Origin: Desulfobacterales bacterium
Lineage (GTDB): Bacteria; Desulfobacterota; Desulfobacteria; Desulfobacterales; JARGFK01
Direction of reading: 5' to 3'
NCBI GenBank assembly: GCA_029211065.1
Contig: JARGFK010000008.1
Location: 1-64,000, forward strand
Length of the DNA: 64,000 nucleotides
Of the stretch, positions 45,436-54,352 are shown piece by piece. Position 1 is the first letter of the stretch. Every line of letters starts with the position of its first letter. Both the position numbers and the translations under genes were made by a program. Under the pieces are notes generated by a model that was not told the origin of the DNA, ran no database searches, and saw only the letters and a program-made list of their open reading frames with translations.

Positions 45436-46977
45436 ATGCCTGCGAATCCCAAAAAGTTAAAATATTGCTCGGATGGAAAGTGGCTGGAATCCAAGACTTC
45501 CAGTTATATGGATTGTTACAACCCGTCTACGGGTGAAGTGATTGCCCGGGCGCCCCAGTGTACGGCGGACGAAGTGGAATCCGCCATTCTGGCAGCCCAG
45601 AGGGCCTATCCGGCCTGGGCGGACACGCCGGTCAACAACCGGGTGCAGGTGCTTTTCAGAATGAAGGCCCTGGTGGAAAAACATCTGGATGAACTGACCC
45701 GTCTGCTGGCGATGGAGCAGGGCAAAAAATGGGATGAAGCCATGGGCGACGTCCTCAAGGTCAACGAAGTGATCGAGTTTGCCTGCGGCGCGCCCCATAT
45801 CATGAAAGGCGAATCCCTGATGAACGTTTCCCGGGGCTATGATACCACGCTTTACCATCACCCCGTCGGCGTTTTCGCCGGGATTGCCCCCTGGAACTTT
45901 CCGGCCATGATTCCCCACGGCTGGATGACCCCCATTTGCCTGGGCGCCGGAAATACCATGGTGTTAAAGGCCGCCAGTTTCGTGCCCCAGAGTTCCCTGC
46001 GTCTGATGGAATTGTGGCAGGAAGCCGGACTCCCGGATGGCGTACTAAACGTCCTTACCACAGGACGCGAACAGGCTGAGATTCTGCTCAGGCATCCGGC
46101 GGTCAAGGGCGTATCCTTTGTGGGTTCAACCAAGGTTGGGCAGCATATTTACGCCACAGCAGCGGCAAACGGCAAACGGGTGCAGGCCCTGTGTGAAGCC
46201 AAGAATCATGCCCTGGTCCTGCGAGACTGCAAGCTGGAGCGCACCGCCCGCGGTATTATCAATGCGTTTTGCGGCTGCGCCGGGGAACGCTGCATGGCGC
46301 TTCCGGCCGTCGTGGTGGAAAACGCCATTGCCGATGAACTGGCTCAGCTGCTGGTCAAGTTTGCTTCCGAGATGAAGCTGGGGCCTGCCTACGAAAAAAT
46401 CACCGACCTGGGTCCGGTGGTAAATGCCGGGCATCTCAAATTCGTAACCGACTGGATTCAAACCGGCGTGGATGAGGGCGCCCGGCTGTTGCTGGACGGG
46501 CGCAATCCCAAGGTCCCCGGCTATGAAGGCGGCTTCTACATCGCCCCCACGATTTTTGACCATGTAACCGAGGAAATGTCCATCGGCCGGGAAGAGGTTT
46601 TCGGGCCGGTGCTCTGCATCAAACGGGTGGACAATTTTGAGGAAGGGCTTGCGATCATGAACAGCAGCCGCTTTGCCAACGGTTCGGCCATTTATACCCA
46701 GAACGGTCATTACGCCCGGGAATTCGCCAAACGGACCGACGGCGGCATGGTGGGGATCAATGTGGGCATCCCGGTGCCGGTGGGGATCTTCGGATTCACC
46801 GGTCACAAGGATTCCTTTTTCGGAGATCTGCACGTTATGGGAAAGGACGGTTTTTCGTTTTACACCGAAACCAAATGCGTTACCAGCACCTGGTTCCCGG
46901 AGGATGACTCTGGATGTAAAAAAGTCGACACCTGGGATGGCACCATGGCCTGCCTGCCGGAAGCGGGTAAAAAATGA
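45436..46977 (+). CDS. CoA-acylating aldehyde dehydrogenase (methylmalonate-semialdehyde dehydrogenase-like)
   Basis: 513 residues from ATG 45436 (AAAGGAG upstream). The family resembles MmsA: catalytic Cys in AFCGCAGERCMALPAV, oxyanion Asn in GIAPWNFPAMIPHGWM, NAD-binding GSTKVGQHIYATAA. MmsA-type enzymes make acyl-CoA from a semialdehyde, NAD+ and CoA. The acidic Glu typical of hydrolytic dehydrogenases is replaced as in MmsA. Control by the adjacent GntR and divergence from the TRAP operon link it to the imported compound. Confidence 0.85.
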   Translation: MPANPKKLKYCSDGKWLESKTSSYMDCYNPSTGEVIARAPQCTADEVESAILAAQRAYPAWADTPVNNRVQVLFRMKALVEKHLDELTRLLAMEQGKKWDEAMGDVLKVNEVIEFACGAPHIMKGESLMNVSRGYDTTLYHHPVGVFAGIAPWNFPAMIPHGWMTPICLGAGNTMVLKAASFVPQSSLRLMELWQEAGLPDGVLNVLTTGREQAEILLRHPAVKGVSFVGSTKVGQHIYATAAANGKRVQALCEAKNHALVLRDCKLERTARGIINAFCGCAGERCMALPAVVVENAIADELAQLLVKFASEMKLGPAYEKITDLGPVVNAGHLKFVTDWIQTGVDEGARLLLDGRNPKVPGYEGGFYIAPTIFDHVTEEMSIGREEVFGPVLCIKRVDNFEEGLAIMNSSRFANGSAIYTQNGHYAREFAKRTDGGMVGINVGIPVPVGIFGFTGHKDSFFGDLHVMGKDGFSFYTETKCVTSTWFPEDDSGCKKVDTWDGTMACLPEAGKK

Positions 46978-47169
46978 AGCTCCCCGCAGCCCCGATAAAC
47001 CGGGATCTTCGACAAGCTGCGGGGTATCAAAGCGGAATTGCGCCGTAGCTTTAACCCGCCTTCGCTCAGTTGAGCTTCGGTCGCGGTTCACCTCGCCTTT
47101 CATCCCTGCTGCAAGCAGCAGGGTACTCAGGCGAAGGCGAATAAACAATCCTTCCAAAAATCAAAAAAG

Positions 47170-47200
47170 CAGGCGGGCTTTTGTGTCACAAGCCCGCCTG
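47170..47200. terminator. Bidirectional terminator between aldehyde dehydrogenase and bamA
   Basis: CAGGCGGGCTT (47170-47180) pairs perfectly with AAGCCCGCCTG (47190-47200), with an A-run on the left and T-rich sequence further right. It ends the convergent transcripts. Confidence 0.85.
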
Positions 47201-47227
47201 TCGTATCATCAGAACTTTTTATCGATC

Positions 47228-48364
47228 CTATTCTTTCGGTTTTCCCAGCACTTCGGCGAACATATCCATATCCCAAGCTTTCATGTCGGCCACATTCTGT
47301 CGGAACTTGATAAAATCGATGGTATCCTGGCCGGTGATTTTCTTGGTATTGAATGCGCCGAAACCCAAAAAGGCTTCGCCGCTCATATTTGCGGCCAGCC
47401 AATGTCTGTGGTCATTTTTCATTGTATCCCAGAAGAATTTCTTTTTCTGACGGATACCGTCAATGGATTTAATCAGGCAACCCGGGAACAGGTTGGCAAA
47501 CTTCCAGATGACATTGTTGACCTCTTTGTCAAGAAGTTCAAAGTCGGCTTTTTCCTGATGCTGTTTGAGAATCTCCCGGCCGTCTTTGAAGGCCTGTCCG
47601 GATTTATATTCGCCGTAAACGATCTCTCCGTCTTCAACATATTTGTCAGTGACAATCGTGGGGTTTCTGACCCATTGACCGTCGATTTTAAGAACCGGAA
47701 CCACCTTGGAAAGCATTCCTTTTGCTTTCATTTTATAGGCCGACCACATCTCGCAGGATACGCAGTTCCACATGGCATCTTCTGCACTCAGGAACCAGGG
47801 AAGGAAATCCGAGGAACCGCCGGCCGGGGCTGAACCGTGCCTGGGACCGGCCTGGCCGAAAATGGCAAGGTCGGAAGCTACGGCGATGTCACATGCCAGT
47901 CCGATCTCCTGACCACCGGCAACCCGCATGCCGTTAACCCGGCAAATCACCGGTTTTTTACACGCCAGGATGGAATCGACCATGTGGTTGAACAGCTCCA
48001 TGTACTGACCATATTCATCACATCTTCTGGAATAGAATTCAGAATATTCTTTTGTATTGCCGCCGGTGCAGAATGCATAGGGGCCTGTACCGGTAAAAAC
48101 AACCGCCACCACGCTTCTGTCCAGAGAAGCATTTTCAAAACCGGCGATAACACCTTTAACCATTTCCGTGGTGTACGAATTGTACTGCCGAGGATTGTTC
48201 AGGCGAATCCAGGATACGAACAGTTTGTCCACAACCTTGCCGCCCGGGTCCGTCAGGGGGCGCTTCTCGTAGACCACGCAGGGGGCTTCCGTCCCCCAGT
48301 GACCGTCGGTATGCAGGGCATGGTCTTTTGCGTGATTGTCTCGCGGCATCCATTCTAAAGCCAT
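47228..48364 (-). CDS. bamA: 6-oxocyclohex-1-ene-1-carbonyl-CoA hydrolase (ring opening)
   Basis: 378 residues, of the crotonase superfamily but longer, matching BamA/Oah: an N-terminus with HWGTEAPCVVYEKRPLTDPG, the oxyanion segments GTGPYAFCTGGNTKEYSEFY and RVAGGQEIGLACDIAVASDL, then the BamA-specific GQAGPRHGSAPAGGSSDFLP. It adds water twice and cleaves the ring to give 3-hydroxypimelyl-CoA. AAAGGAG lies before the ATG. It follows bamQ by 62 bases. This gene is the usual marker of anaerobic aromatic degraders. Confidence 0.96.
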   Translation of the reverse strand: MALEWMPRDNHAKDHALHTDGHWGTEAPCVVYEKRPLTDPGGKVVDKLFVSWIRLNNPRQYNSYTTEMVKGVIAGFENASLDRSVVAVVFTGTGPYAFCTGGNTKEYSEFYSRRCDEYGQYMELFNHMVDSILACKKPVICRVNGMRVAGGQEIGLACDIAVASDLAIFGQAGPRHGSAPAGGSSDFLPWFLSAEDAMWNCVSCEMWSAYKMKAKGMLSKVVPVLKIDGQWVRNPTIVTDKYVEDGEIVYGEYKSGQAFKDGREILKQHQEKADFELLDKEVNNVIWKFANLFPGCLIKSIDGIRQKKKFFWDTMKNDHRHWLAANMSGEAFLGFGAFNTKKITGQDTIDFIKFRQNVADMKAWDMDMFAEVLGKPKE

Positions 48365-48426
48365 AGTTTTTCTCCTTTATTAATTGTTTTCGGTTTTTAA
48401 TTGCGTTGCCAAATAAACTTCATCTG

Positions 48427-49533
48427 TTAAAAATCAGGCGTCAAAACGATCCGCTGATCAGGAGACACCTTGTGGGCCTCTTCGAACGTTGCGTCGATGG
48501 TGCTCATGGGACGGGTTTGAACAAATGCTTCAATGTTGATCTGCTTCTTCAAGATCATCTCCAATACAATGGGGTAGTATTCGGGCAGACATCCCCAGGT
48601 CCCCAAAATATCCGCGTCAAATGCCATTAAGCGACCGACGGCATATTCAACCTTGGCCATGCCGAAGCCGACGACGACCAGCTTGCCGACGAAGCTGAGC
48701 AGGGTCAGGGCGATCTCCTGTCCGGCTTTGGCGCCGGTAATTTCAAATATTTTCCAGCCGAAGCTCGGCAGGCCGTTCTTCTTGCAGTATCCTCTGAACT
48801 CATCCGAAACCGCCCGGGAGTCTTTGCCGGTTGAATTGATACAAAAATCAGCGCCGTACTGAAGCGCCCGATCCAGCTTTTCCTGATTCCGGGCAATTCC
48901 GACAACGGTTTTGGCCCCCAGCGCCTTGGCTGTCTGGCCCATGTACTGCCCCACCCCGCCGGTAATCCCGATAACGATCACATTGTCGCCCGGCTGCAGA
49001 TCGGCCCGTTTGGCGGCCTGATAAGGGGTCGTGGCCGCATCGGCCACCACCGCCAGATGCGCCAGCGGTATATCGCCGCGGTTTTTGACTTCGCACAGAT
49101 CAACGCTGGGGACCGGAATGTGGCTGGCAAAACCGCCGTAAATTCCCAGGCTGTTTCCCGGCATCTTCTGATTCAGGCAGCGGTTTCCCCGGCGGGTCTT
49201 GCATAAAATGCACTGGCGGCAGGGCATGACGGCGGGAATAATCACCTCTTTGCCCATCCAGGCGGCATCGCCGGCCACAACCGTGCCGGAAATTTCATGA
49301 CCCAATGTAAGCGGTGGTTTAGATACCGTGGGAACGCCGTCGTAAAAATACCCCAGATCCGTATGGCAAACGCCGCACCCGGCAACTTCCACAAGGACCT
49401 CTCCGGGCTTTAATTCCGGAACCGGTATCTCCGATTTTTGGATTTTACCGGGCGTCACCTCGCCGGTTTCCTTGTTGCGGGAGGCCGGTTGAATCATTTG
49501 CCAGGTCATAATTTTGTCCGGTGTTGCTGTCAT
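48427..49533 (-). CDS. bamQ: 6-hydroxycyclohex-1-ene-1-carbonyl-CoA dehydrogenase
   Basis: 368 residues, zinc-dependent medium-chain alcohol dehydrogenase. The catalytic zinc site is in CGVCHTDLGYF and GHEISGTV, the structural zinc cysteines are CRQCILCKTRRGNRC, and the NAD motif is GITGGVGQYMGQTAKALG. In the Had/BamQ family the enzyme oxidises the hydroxy product of dienoyl-CoA hydration to the oxo compound used by BamA. AAGGAGGG precedes the ATG. Its position directly before bamA supports the call, and a TAGCTA-type promoter is upstream. Confidence 0.94.
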   Translation of the reverse strand: MTATPDKIMTWQMIQPASRNKETGEVTPGKIQKSEIPVPELKPGEVLVEVAGCGVCHTDLGYFYDGVPTVSKPPLTLGHEISGTVVAGDAAWMGKEVIIPAVMPCRQCILCKTRRGNRCLNQKMPGNSLGIYGGFASHIPVPSVDLCEVKNRGDIPLAHLAVVADAATTPYQAAKRADLQPGDNVIVIGITGGVGQYMGQTAKALGAKTVVGIARNQEKLDRALQYGADFCINSTGKDSRAVSDEFRGYCKKNGLPSFGWKIFEITGAKAGQEIALTLLSFVGKLVVVGFGMAKVEYAVGRLMAFDADILGTWGCLPEYYPIVLEMILKKQINIEAFVQTRPMSTIDATFEEAHKVSPDQRIVLTPDF

Positions 49534-49691
49534 CTTATCCCTCCTTTATATGTTTTTGTTTTGTTAGCTATCGTCTTATCCTGTATTAAAAATTAATTAT
49601 TTCAGATGATTGGCAATTGGGCTGCAATGCCCATCCCCATTACTGATACGAACGGCCGGCAACACCGACTGTTGATTGGAAAATTACAATT

Positions 49692-49737
49692 TAGCTACAA
49701 TAGCTACAATGTAATTATAAGCATCCGTGATTGTCAA
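49692..49737 (-). promoter_or_regulatory. Promoter and double TAGCTA operator of bamQ-bamA
   Basis: On the minus strand TTGACA (49737-49732), an 18-bp spacer, TACATT (49713-49708), then two direct TAGCTA boxes (49706-49701 and 49697-49692). The layout matches the etfB and bamB promoters. Confidence 0.6.
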
Positions 49738-49778
49738 TATTTTTTTGTAAGCGCCTTAATTTTTAAAACACTCAAATA

Positions 49779-51554
49779 TTACTGATATATTATCTCAAGC
49801 CGCTTGACGTCCAGCAGCCCGCCGGGTGTCAGCCGTATCCAGGGCAGGGCTGAAAAAGTTAAAAATCCGACAGTAAAAACCGGATCTTCCAAGGGGCATC
49901 CCATGGCGGTGAGGATGTCTTTTAAGGAACGCATCTGGTCTGCAAGAACCGGCAAAGACTCCGTCGACATCAGCCCTCCGATGGGGAGGGGTATTTGCGC
50001 CCGCACCTTTTTTTCTTCTACCAGGACGATTCCGCCGCCGATTCTTTTCAGATGCCGCAGTGCTGCGGCCATATCGTCTTCGCGGCAGCCCATGACGATG
50101 GGCTGATGCATCTCATGGGCGACACTGGCGGCAAGGCCCCCGATTTTTGCACCGAAACCGGTCAGAAAAGCGGTAACAAAGCCGGATCTGTCCCGTCTTC
50201 GCAGGCTGATCTTTAATATGTCCCTGTCCTCGGGCAGCAATACCCGGCCCGCACTGACCTGAAGGGTGACATCTATCCGCCGGGTGATGGTTTTGTCGAC
50301 GATGGCGATGGCCGGCAGGGTAACATGGTCCTTTTGCGAACCCGACCTGACCGTAAAATCTTCAGGATTGATTCCGGCCGGAATCGCCCGGTGGGGCAGC
50401 CAGGTAATCCGGGTTGCCGACGGCGGCAACGGCGGAGAGGTAAAAAGCATCTCTCCGTCTCTACTAACCATCCTCCCATCGGCAATCACAACCCGCGGCG
50501 TCGGTTCAGCCAGATCATCAACCAGCAGAATATCCGCCCGCCGCCCCGGCGCCAGGCCGCCGACCTTGCGATCCAGCCCCAGATAAACAGCCGGGTTCAA
50601 GGTGGCCATCTGAATCGCCCGGATGGGGGCAACCCCCTTTTCGATCGCCAGGCGGATTAAGTGGTCCAGGTAGCCTTGGGAAAGTATGTCCCCAGGACTT
50701 TTCCAGTCCGGAGTAAACATGATGCGATGGGAAGCGGATCCGCCGCCGTCTGTGAGCAAACCGATCAATGCCGCCATGTCGCTGCGGATCGACCCATGCC
50801 GCAACATAACGGATAGTCCCAACCGCAGACGTTCCCGTGCTTCTTCAGCAGTAATGGCCTCGTGGCAGGAGGTCAGACCGGCTGCCACCAGTGCATTCAG
50901 TTTACTGAATGAAGCGCCGGCGGTGTGCCCTTCAATCCGCCGGCCGTTTGTTTCGCCCAGTCTGAACTTCTGAAGCAGCTCTGTTTCTCCCTCAATCAGT
51001 CGAACCCACGGCGTCACTTCACCCAGAGCCAGAATTTCTTCCCGTTGCAAATAGCCGGCCATACTGGCCAGAGGTACCACGTCTTCCCCTTCGATTTTTG
51101 GAAACGGCGGCGAGGAAACCGGCAGGCTGAAATAGAACTTGAGTGGAAGGTTCCGGGTCATTGCCAGGAGCAGTTCCAGGCCCGGCAGACCGGTTGCGCC
51201 GACGATATCGTGGGGGTCGGCCATGACCGTGGTCGTACCGCCGGCCAGCAGGTACGGTGTCAGGGCCAGGGGATTCGCCCAAAAATCGATGTGGGCATGG
51301 GGGTCGATATACCCCGGCACCAGGTAAGCCCCTTCGGCATCCAAAACGGTTGTGGCCGGGCCCATCATCTCTCTGGCCGGACCCACATAGGCGATCGAGC
51401 GGCCTTTTACGGCAATATTCCAATTATCCAGAATTTCACCGGAATAGACGTTCAGCAAACGTCCATTTTGAATATAAAGGTCCACCGGCTGCTGCCCCAG
51501 GGCAGACTGAATCAGGTCCCTTCGGCCCGAAATGTTGGGTCGCTTAAGGTTCAA
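49779..51554 (-). CDS. ade: Adenine deaminase
   Basis: About 591 residues from TTG 51554 with AGGAAAGG upstream; the open frame reaches 51635 but its extra N-terminus is unlike the family. The amidohydrolase metal motif is GYIDPHAHIDFW, and further family segments are GHTAGASFSKLNALVAAGLT with SCHEAITAEEA, and SVMLRHGSIRSDM. It deaminates adenine to hypoxanthine. It sits alone between the bamQ promoter and the GNAT genes, so its link to aromatic metabolism is probably only positional. Confidence 0.9.
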   Translation of the reverse strand: MNLKRPNISGRRDLIQSALGQQPVDLYIQNGRLLNVYSGEILDNWNIAVKGRSIAYVGPAREMMGPATTVLDAEGAYLVPGYIDPHAHIDFWANPLALTPYLLAGGTTTVMADPHDIVGATGLPGLELLLAMTRNLPLKFYFSLPVSSPPFPKIEGEDVVPLASMAGYLQREEILALGEVTPWVRLIEGETELLQKFRLGETNGRRIEGHTAGASFSKLNALVAAGLTSCHEAITAEEARERLRLGLSVMLRHGSIRSDMAALIGLLTDGGGSASHRIMFTPDWKSPGDILSQGYLDHLIRLAIEKGVAPIRAIQMATLNPAVYLGLDRKVGGLAPGRRADILLVDDLAEPTPRVVIADGRMVSRDGEMLFTSPPLPPSATRITWLPHRAIPAGINPEDFTVRSGSQKDHVTLPAIAIVDKTITRRIDVTLQVSAGRVLLPEDRDILKISLRRRDRSGFVTAFLTGFGAKIGGLAASVAHEMHQPIVMGCREDDMAAALRHLKRIGGGIVLVEEKKVRAQIPLPIGGLMSTESLPVLADQMRSLKDILTAMGCPLEDPVFTVGFLTFSALPWIRLTPGGLLDVKRLEIIYQ

Positions 51555-51765
51555 GAAACTACCTTTCCTAAATGTATCGTTAAGTATAACTGATTGAAAT
51601 CCTGTTAATCTTAATGCAGTCTCTGGCAACGCCACACACTTGGAATAATGGAATGTTGGAATATTGGATAATAAAACTGACAGTTCCTGTTAAGCCCCTT
51701 TCCATCATTCCATAAATCCAATATGCCATTGCTCCACTCAGAAACGAACTAAGTTCATGCCGAAA

Positions 51766-52401
51766 TCACGTATTCAACAAATTAAACCGCAGCCACTTGA
51801 AACTATCCCTCTGTTCTTTGGTTACATTGCGGCCGATTCGCCCCAGCATGATATTTTCCGGTTTCAGGCAAATATTCGGTTCGTTGGTTTGATACTCCTG
51901 GAATCCACAGGGCTCAAAAAGCCTGATGAGCATCCGGCGATAGGCCTGTGCCGATTGGCCGGCGCCGTCCAGATCCCAGGTCCATGAGTAGCCCACCATA
52001 TAAATTATTTTATCTTCGATCATGGGCTGGCTCATCATGATCTGGATGATACCCCTGGCCACCCCGGCCGACCGCCAGCTCCGGCTGACCTCGATGGCTT
52101 TAACTTCCATCATCAGCCGCGGCCCCAGCCTGTTCCAGCGTTCACCCGGTTCGGGATATGCCAGGACGCCAAAACCGATGATGTGGTTGTGATCCGTCAA
52201 GGCAAGGGTGACGTCGGCATCCGGCAAAGCGGCGTTTTTTTCCAGGCTGTCACGCCGGGTGTAAAGGGATTTGTAATGGGCGTGGGTGCCGAACTGCTTG
52301 TCGAAAATTAACGTACGAATTTCCTGGGTTGTACACCGGGAGCGGATCGCCACACTCCCCTGGGGTGTTTGCCATCTGATGAAGCGAGGGATATCGTTCA
52401 T
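51766..52401 (-). CDS. GNAT-like protein 1 of a tandem pair
   Basis: 211 residues. The central region (LALTDHNHIIGFGVLAYPEP, then MMEVKAIEVSRSWRSAGVAR followed by the segment GIIQIMM) fits the GNAT acetyl-CoA fold with the R-x-x-G-V/I-A-R-G loop. The C-terminal part differs from standard GNAT. It follows the neighbouring GNAT gene at 52424 after 22 bases, so the pair is an operon. The acceptor is unknown. Confidence 0.65.
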   Translation of the reverse strand: MNDIPRFIRWQTPQGSVAIRSRCTTQEIRTLIFDKQFGTHAHYKSLYTRRDSLEKNAALPDADVTLALTDHNHIIGFGVLAYPEPGERWNRLGPRLMMEVKAIEVSRSWRSAGVARGIIQIMMSQPMIEDKIIYMVGYSWTWDLDGAGQSAQAYRRMLIRLFEPCGFQEYQTNEPNICLKPENIMLGRIGRNVTKEQRDSFKWLRFNLLNT

Positions 52402-52423
52402 AAAGGCACCCGGTCCGGAATGA

Positions 52424-52978
52424 TCAATAGTCTCCCCAGCGTTTATGCAGCCGTTTGATCATGATTAACAGGTCGTGATGATTCCCCTGCTGATCCTTGA
52501 CATAGTCTTTCAAAACCGCTTTTTCAAAAAAATCAAACTTGTGGGCGGCCTCAATGGCGGCTTCTTCGATACCCACGACAAAATCGGAGCGGACCTCGCT
52601 CAGCCCTTTGTCCATGGCCAGTTGAATGAGATCCAGCAGCAGCCAGGTCCCCAGTCGTATGTATCGGAATTCCGGCAGTACCATCAGGCGAAAGCGGCCG
52701 ATATGCCGGGTGGAGCCGAACTTCCGCATATGCAGGGTGGCATGGCCGACGATGCGCTCTTCCGAAAGTGCAATGATCGAAAAAACTTTGTCTTTATCGA
52801 TTTCATCCATCCACTTGGCGATCACCCCGGGGTCCATGACATCATGGCGCATGAACCACCGGTCTCCCTCCGGAATGCCGGCATAAAACCGGCGCAGAGA
52901 TGCCTCATCATCCTTTTGCAAAGGACGAATAACGGCCTCACGGCCCTCTTTCAACACGACTTCTTTGGGATACCTCAC
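52424..52978 (-). CDS. GNAT family acetyltransferase 2 of a tandem pair
   Basis: 184 residues. The acetyl-CoA region is FRLMVLPEFRYIRLGTWLLL, with an earlier RPLQKDDEASLRRFYAGIPE typical of Pat-like or RimI-like GNATs. Strand segments (IVGHATLHMRKFGST) lead into it. The Q/R-x-x-G-x-G/A loop is altered (FRYIRLGTW). It is the first gene of the two-gene minus-strand operon. Confidence 0.7.
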   Translation of the reverse strand: MRYPKEVVLKEGREAVIRPLQKDDEASLRRFYAGIPEGDRWFMRHDVMDPGVIAKWMDEIDKDKVFSIIALSEERIVGHATLHMRKFGSTRHIGRFRLMVLPEFRYIRLGTWLLLDLIQLAMDKGLSEVRSDFVVGIEEAAIEAAHKFDFFEKAVLKDYVKDQQGNHHDLLIMIKRLHKRWGDY

Positions 52979-53367
52979 CGCCGATCCTCCTTAATTTATG
53001 GCACGATTGGTATTTGCTCCAGTGATTTCTTCTAACAACCCTGCGCCGGTTCTGTCAACTGAATTAGCCGTGATAGTCACGCCACCGGACAAATAGCTGA
53101 TTTCTGTCGTTAATACCGCATTATTTAACTTTAATGGGAAATTCTTTGCAAAAAGCTTTATCAGCTGATATTCAGACTTTTCTCTTGACTAACTCAGAAT
53201 TGTACGAATATATTTTTACTTTAAATTTATGGGTATTGTTCTTTTTATATAATTTTCCGGCAAGCAAGTTCCGGCGGTCATCAATAGTAACGTGCTGAAT
53301 ATCTGATCGATTTCAACTTCAGAATAATTTCGACATCATACTTAGACTCGTATCAGTGGAGGATGCA
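52979..53367. other. Divergent intergenic region with the SDR operon promoter
   Basis: 389 bases. A promoter candidate for the plus-strand operon is TTGACT (53185-53190), 18 bp, TATATT (53209-53214). No TAGCTA box was seen, unlike the other aromatic operons. No gene was recognised. Confidence 0.5.
53185..53214 (+). promoter_or_regulatory. Candidate promoter of the SDR-thiolase-ior operon
   Basis: TTGACT and TATATT with an 18-bp spacer, about 150 bases before the SDR start. It is a weak single-site call; no operator sequence is evident. Confidence 0.4.
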
Positions 53368-54117
53368 ATGCTTTTAGAAGGAAAAAACGCAATCGTCACC
53401 GGCGGTTCCCAGGGGATCGGAACCGCAGCTTCTGTTGAACTTGCCCGGGAAGGCGCCAATGTATGCCTGACGTACCGCAAACATGAGACTGAAGCACAAC
53501 AAGTCGCCGATGAAATCCGCCAACTGGGGCGCAACGCCCTGGCCCTGCAATGTGATATTTCCTCTTTTGCCGATGCCGAGCGGGTTGTTCAGGCCGCCCT
53601 GGCTGAATTCGGCCGTATTGACATCCTCGTGAACAACGCCGGCATGAACTGGGACGGTGTCTCCTGGAAAATGACCGAGGAGCAGTGGGACCGGGTCATT
53701 GAGGTCAATCTCAAAGGCTACTTCAACTTTACCCGTCAGGTTGCGCCGCTCTTCAAAGACCAAAAATCCGGCAAAATCATCAACATAACCTCCATCAACG
53801 GCCTGCGCGGCAAATTCGGCCAGACCAACTACTCGGCTTCCAAGGCCGGGATTATCGGTTTTACCAAGGCCCTGGCGCGGGAACTGGGCGCCTTTAACGT
53901 CAACGTCAACGCCGTGGCCCCGGGCCTGATCGAAACCGCAATGCTCAGGGACTCCGATTCGCGCGACAAGATCGTTGAAATGGCCTTGAACGAAATCGTC
54001 TTAAAGCGCGTGGGGCAGCCGGAAGACCTGGCCCATGTGGTCTCTTTTCTGGCATCCGACAAAGCCCGGCACATTACCGGCGAGGTCATAAAGGTCGATG
54101 GCGGACAGTACATATAG
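53368..54117 (+). CDS. Short-chain dehydrogenase/reductase (FabG-like)
   Basis: 249 residues from ATG 53368 (GGAGG five bases upstream). The NAD(P) motif is NAIVTGGSQGIGTAASVELA, and the active-site Asn-Ser-Tyr-Lys set includes NNAGMNW, ITSINGL and YSASKAG. It oxidises or reduces a hydroxyacyl-CoA or similar substrate. In this operon a 3-hydroxypimelyl-CoA or 3-hydroxyacyl-CoA role is reasonable but unproven. It stands 235 bases before the thiolase with a palindromic repeat between. Confidence 0.88.
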   Translation: MLLEGKNAIVTGGSQGIGTAASVELAREGANVCLTYRKHETEAQQVADEIRQLGRNALALQCDISSFADAERVVQAALAEFGRIDILVNNAGMNWDGVSWKMTEEQWDRVIEVNLKGYFNFTRQVAPLFKDQKSGKIINITSINGLRGKFGQTNYSASKAGIIGFTKALARELGAFNVNVNAVAPGLIETAMLRDSDSRDKIVEMALNEIVLKRVGQPEDLAHVVSFLASDKARHITGEVIKVDGGQYI

Positions 54118-54197
54118 CGGATAACAGATTCATCGTTACCGCTGATTTTTTGTCTTTTTTTTTAATACGGCAATTAAACAAACTTTTCATTACCTTT

Positions 54198-54227
54198 TGT
54201 CATTCCCGCGCAGGCGGGAATCCAGTA
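54198..54227. repeat. Intergenic REP-like palindrome
   Basis: TTCCCGCGCAGGCGGGAA with flanks TGTCA and TCCAG is the REP-like hairpin common in intergenic DNA of this group. A second GC-rich hairpin part (CCTCCCGCAGGGCGGGA) follows near 54257. No promoter was identified in the gap. Confidence 0.6.
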
Positions 54228-54352
54228 TTCTCAAAACGTTTCTGGCTTCCGGCTCTCCTCCCGCAGGGCGGGATGCGGCCGGAAAGACATATTTAATTGT
54301 CGGGTTGTTAACTCAGCTTCATCGCTGTTTTTAGCTGAACAGGAGAATGCCT

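Noticed and set aside
47127-47833. Plus-strand frame running from the aldehyde dehydrogenase end into bamA
   Set aside because: It crosses a clear bidirectional terminator and lies antisense to bamA, whose family motifs are unambiguous.
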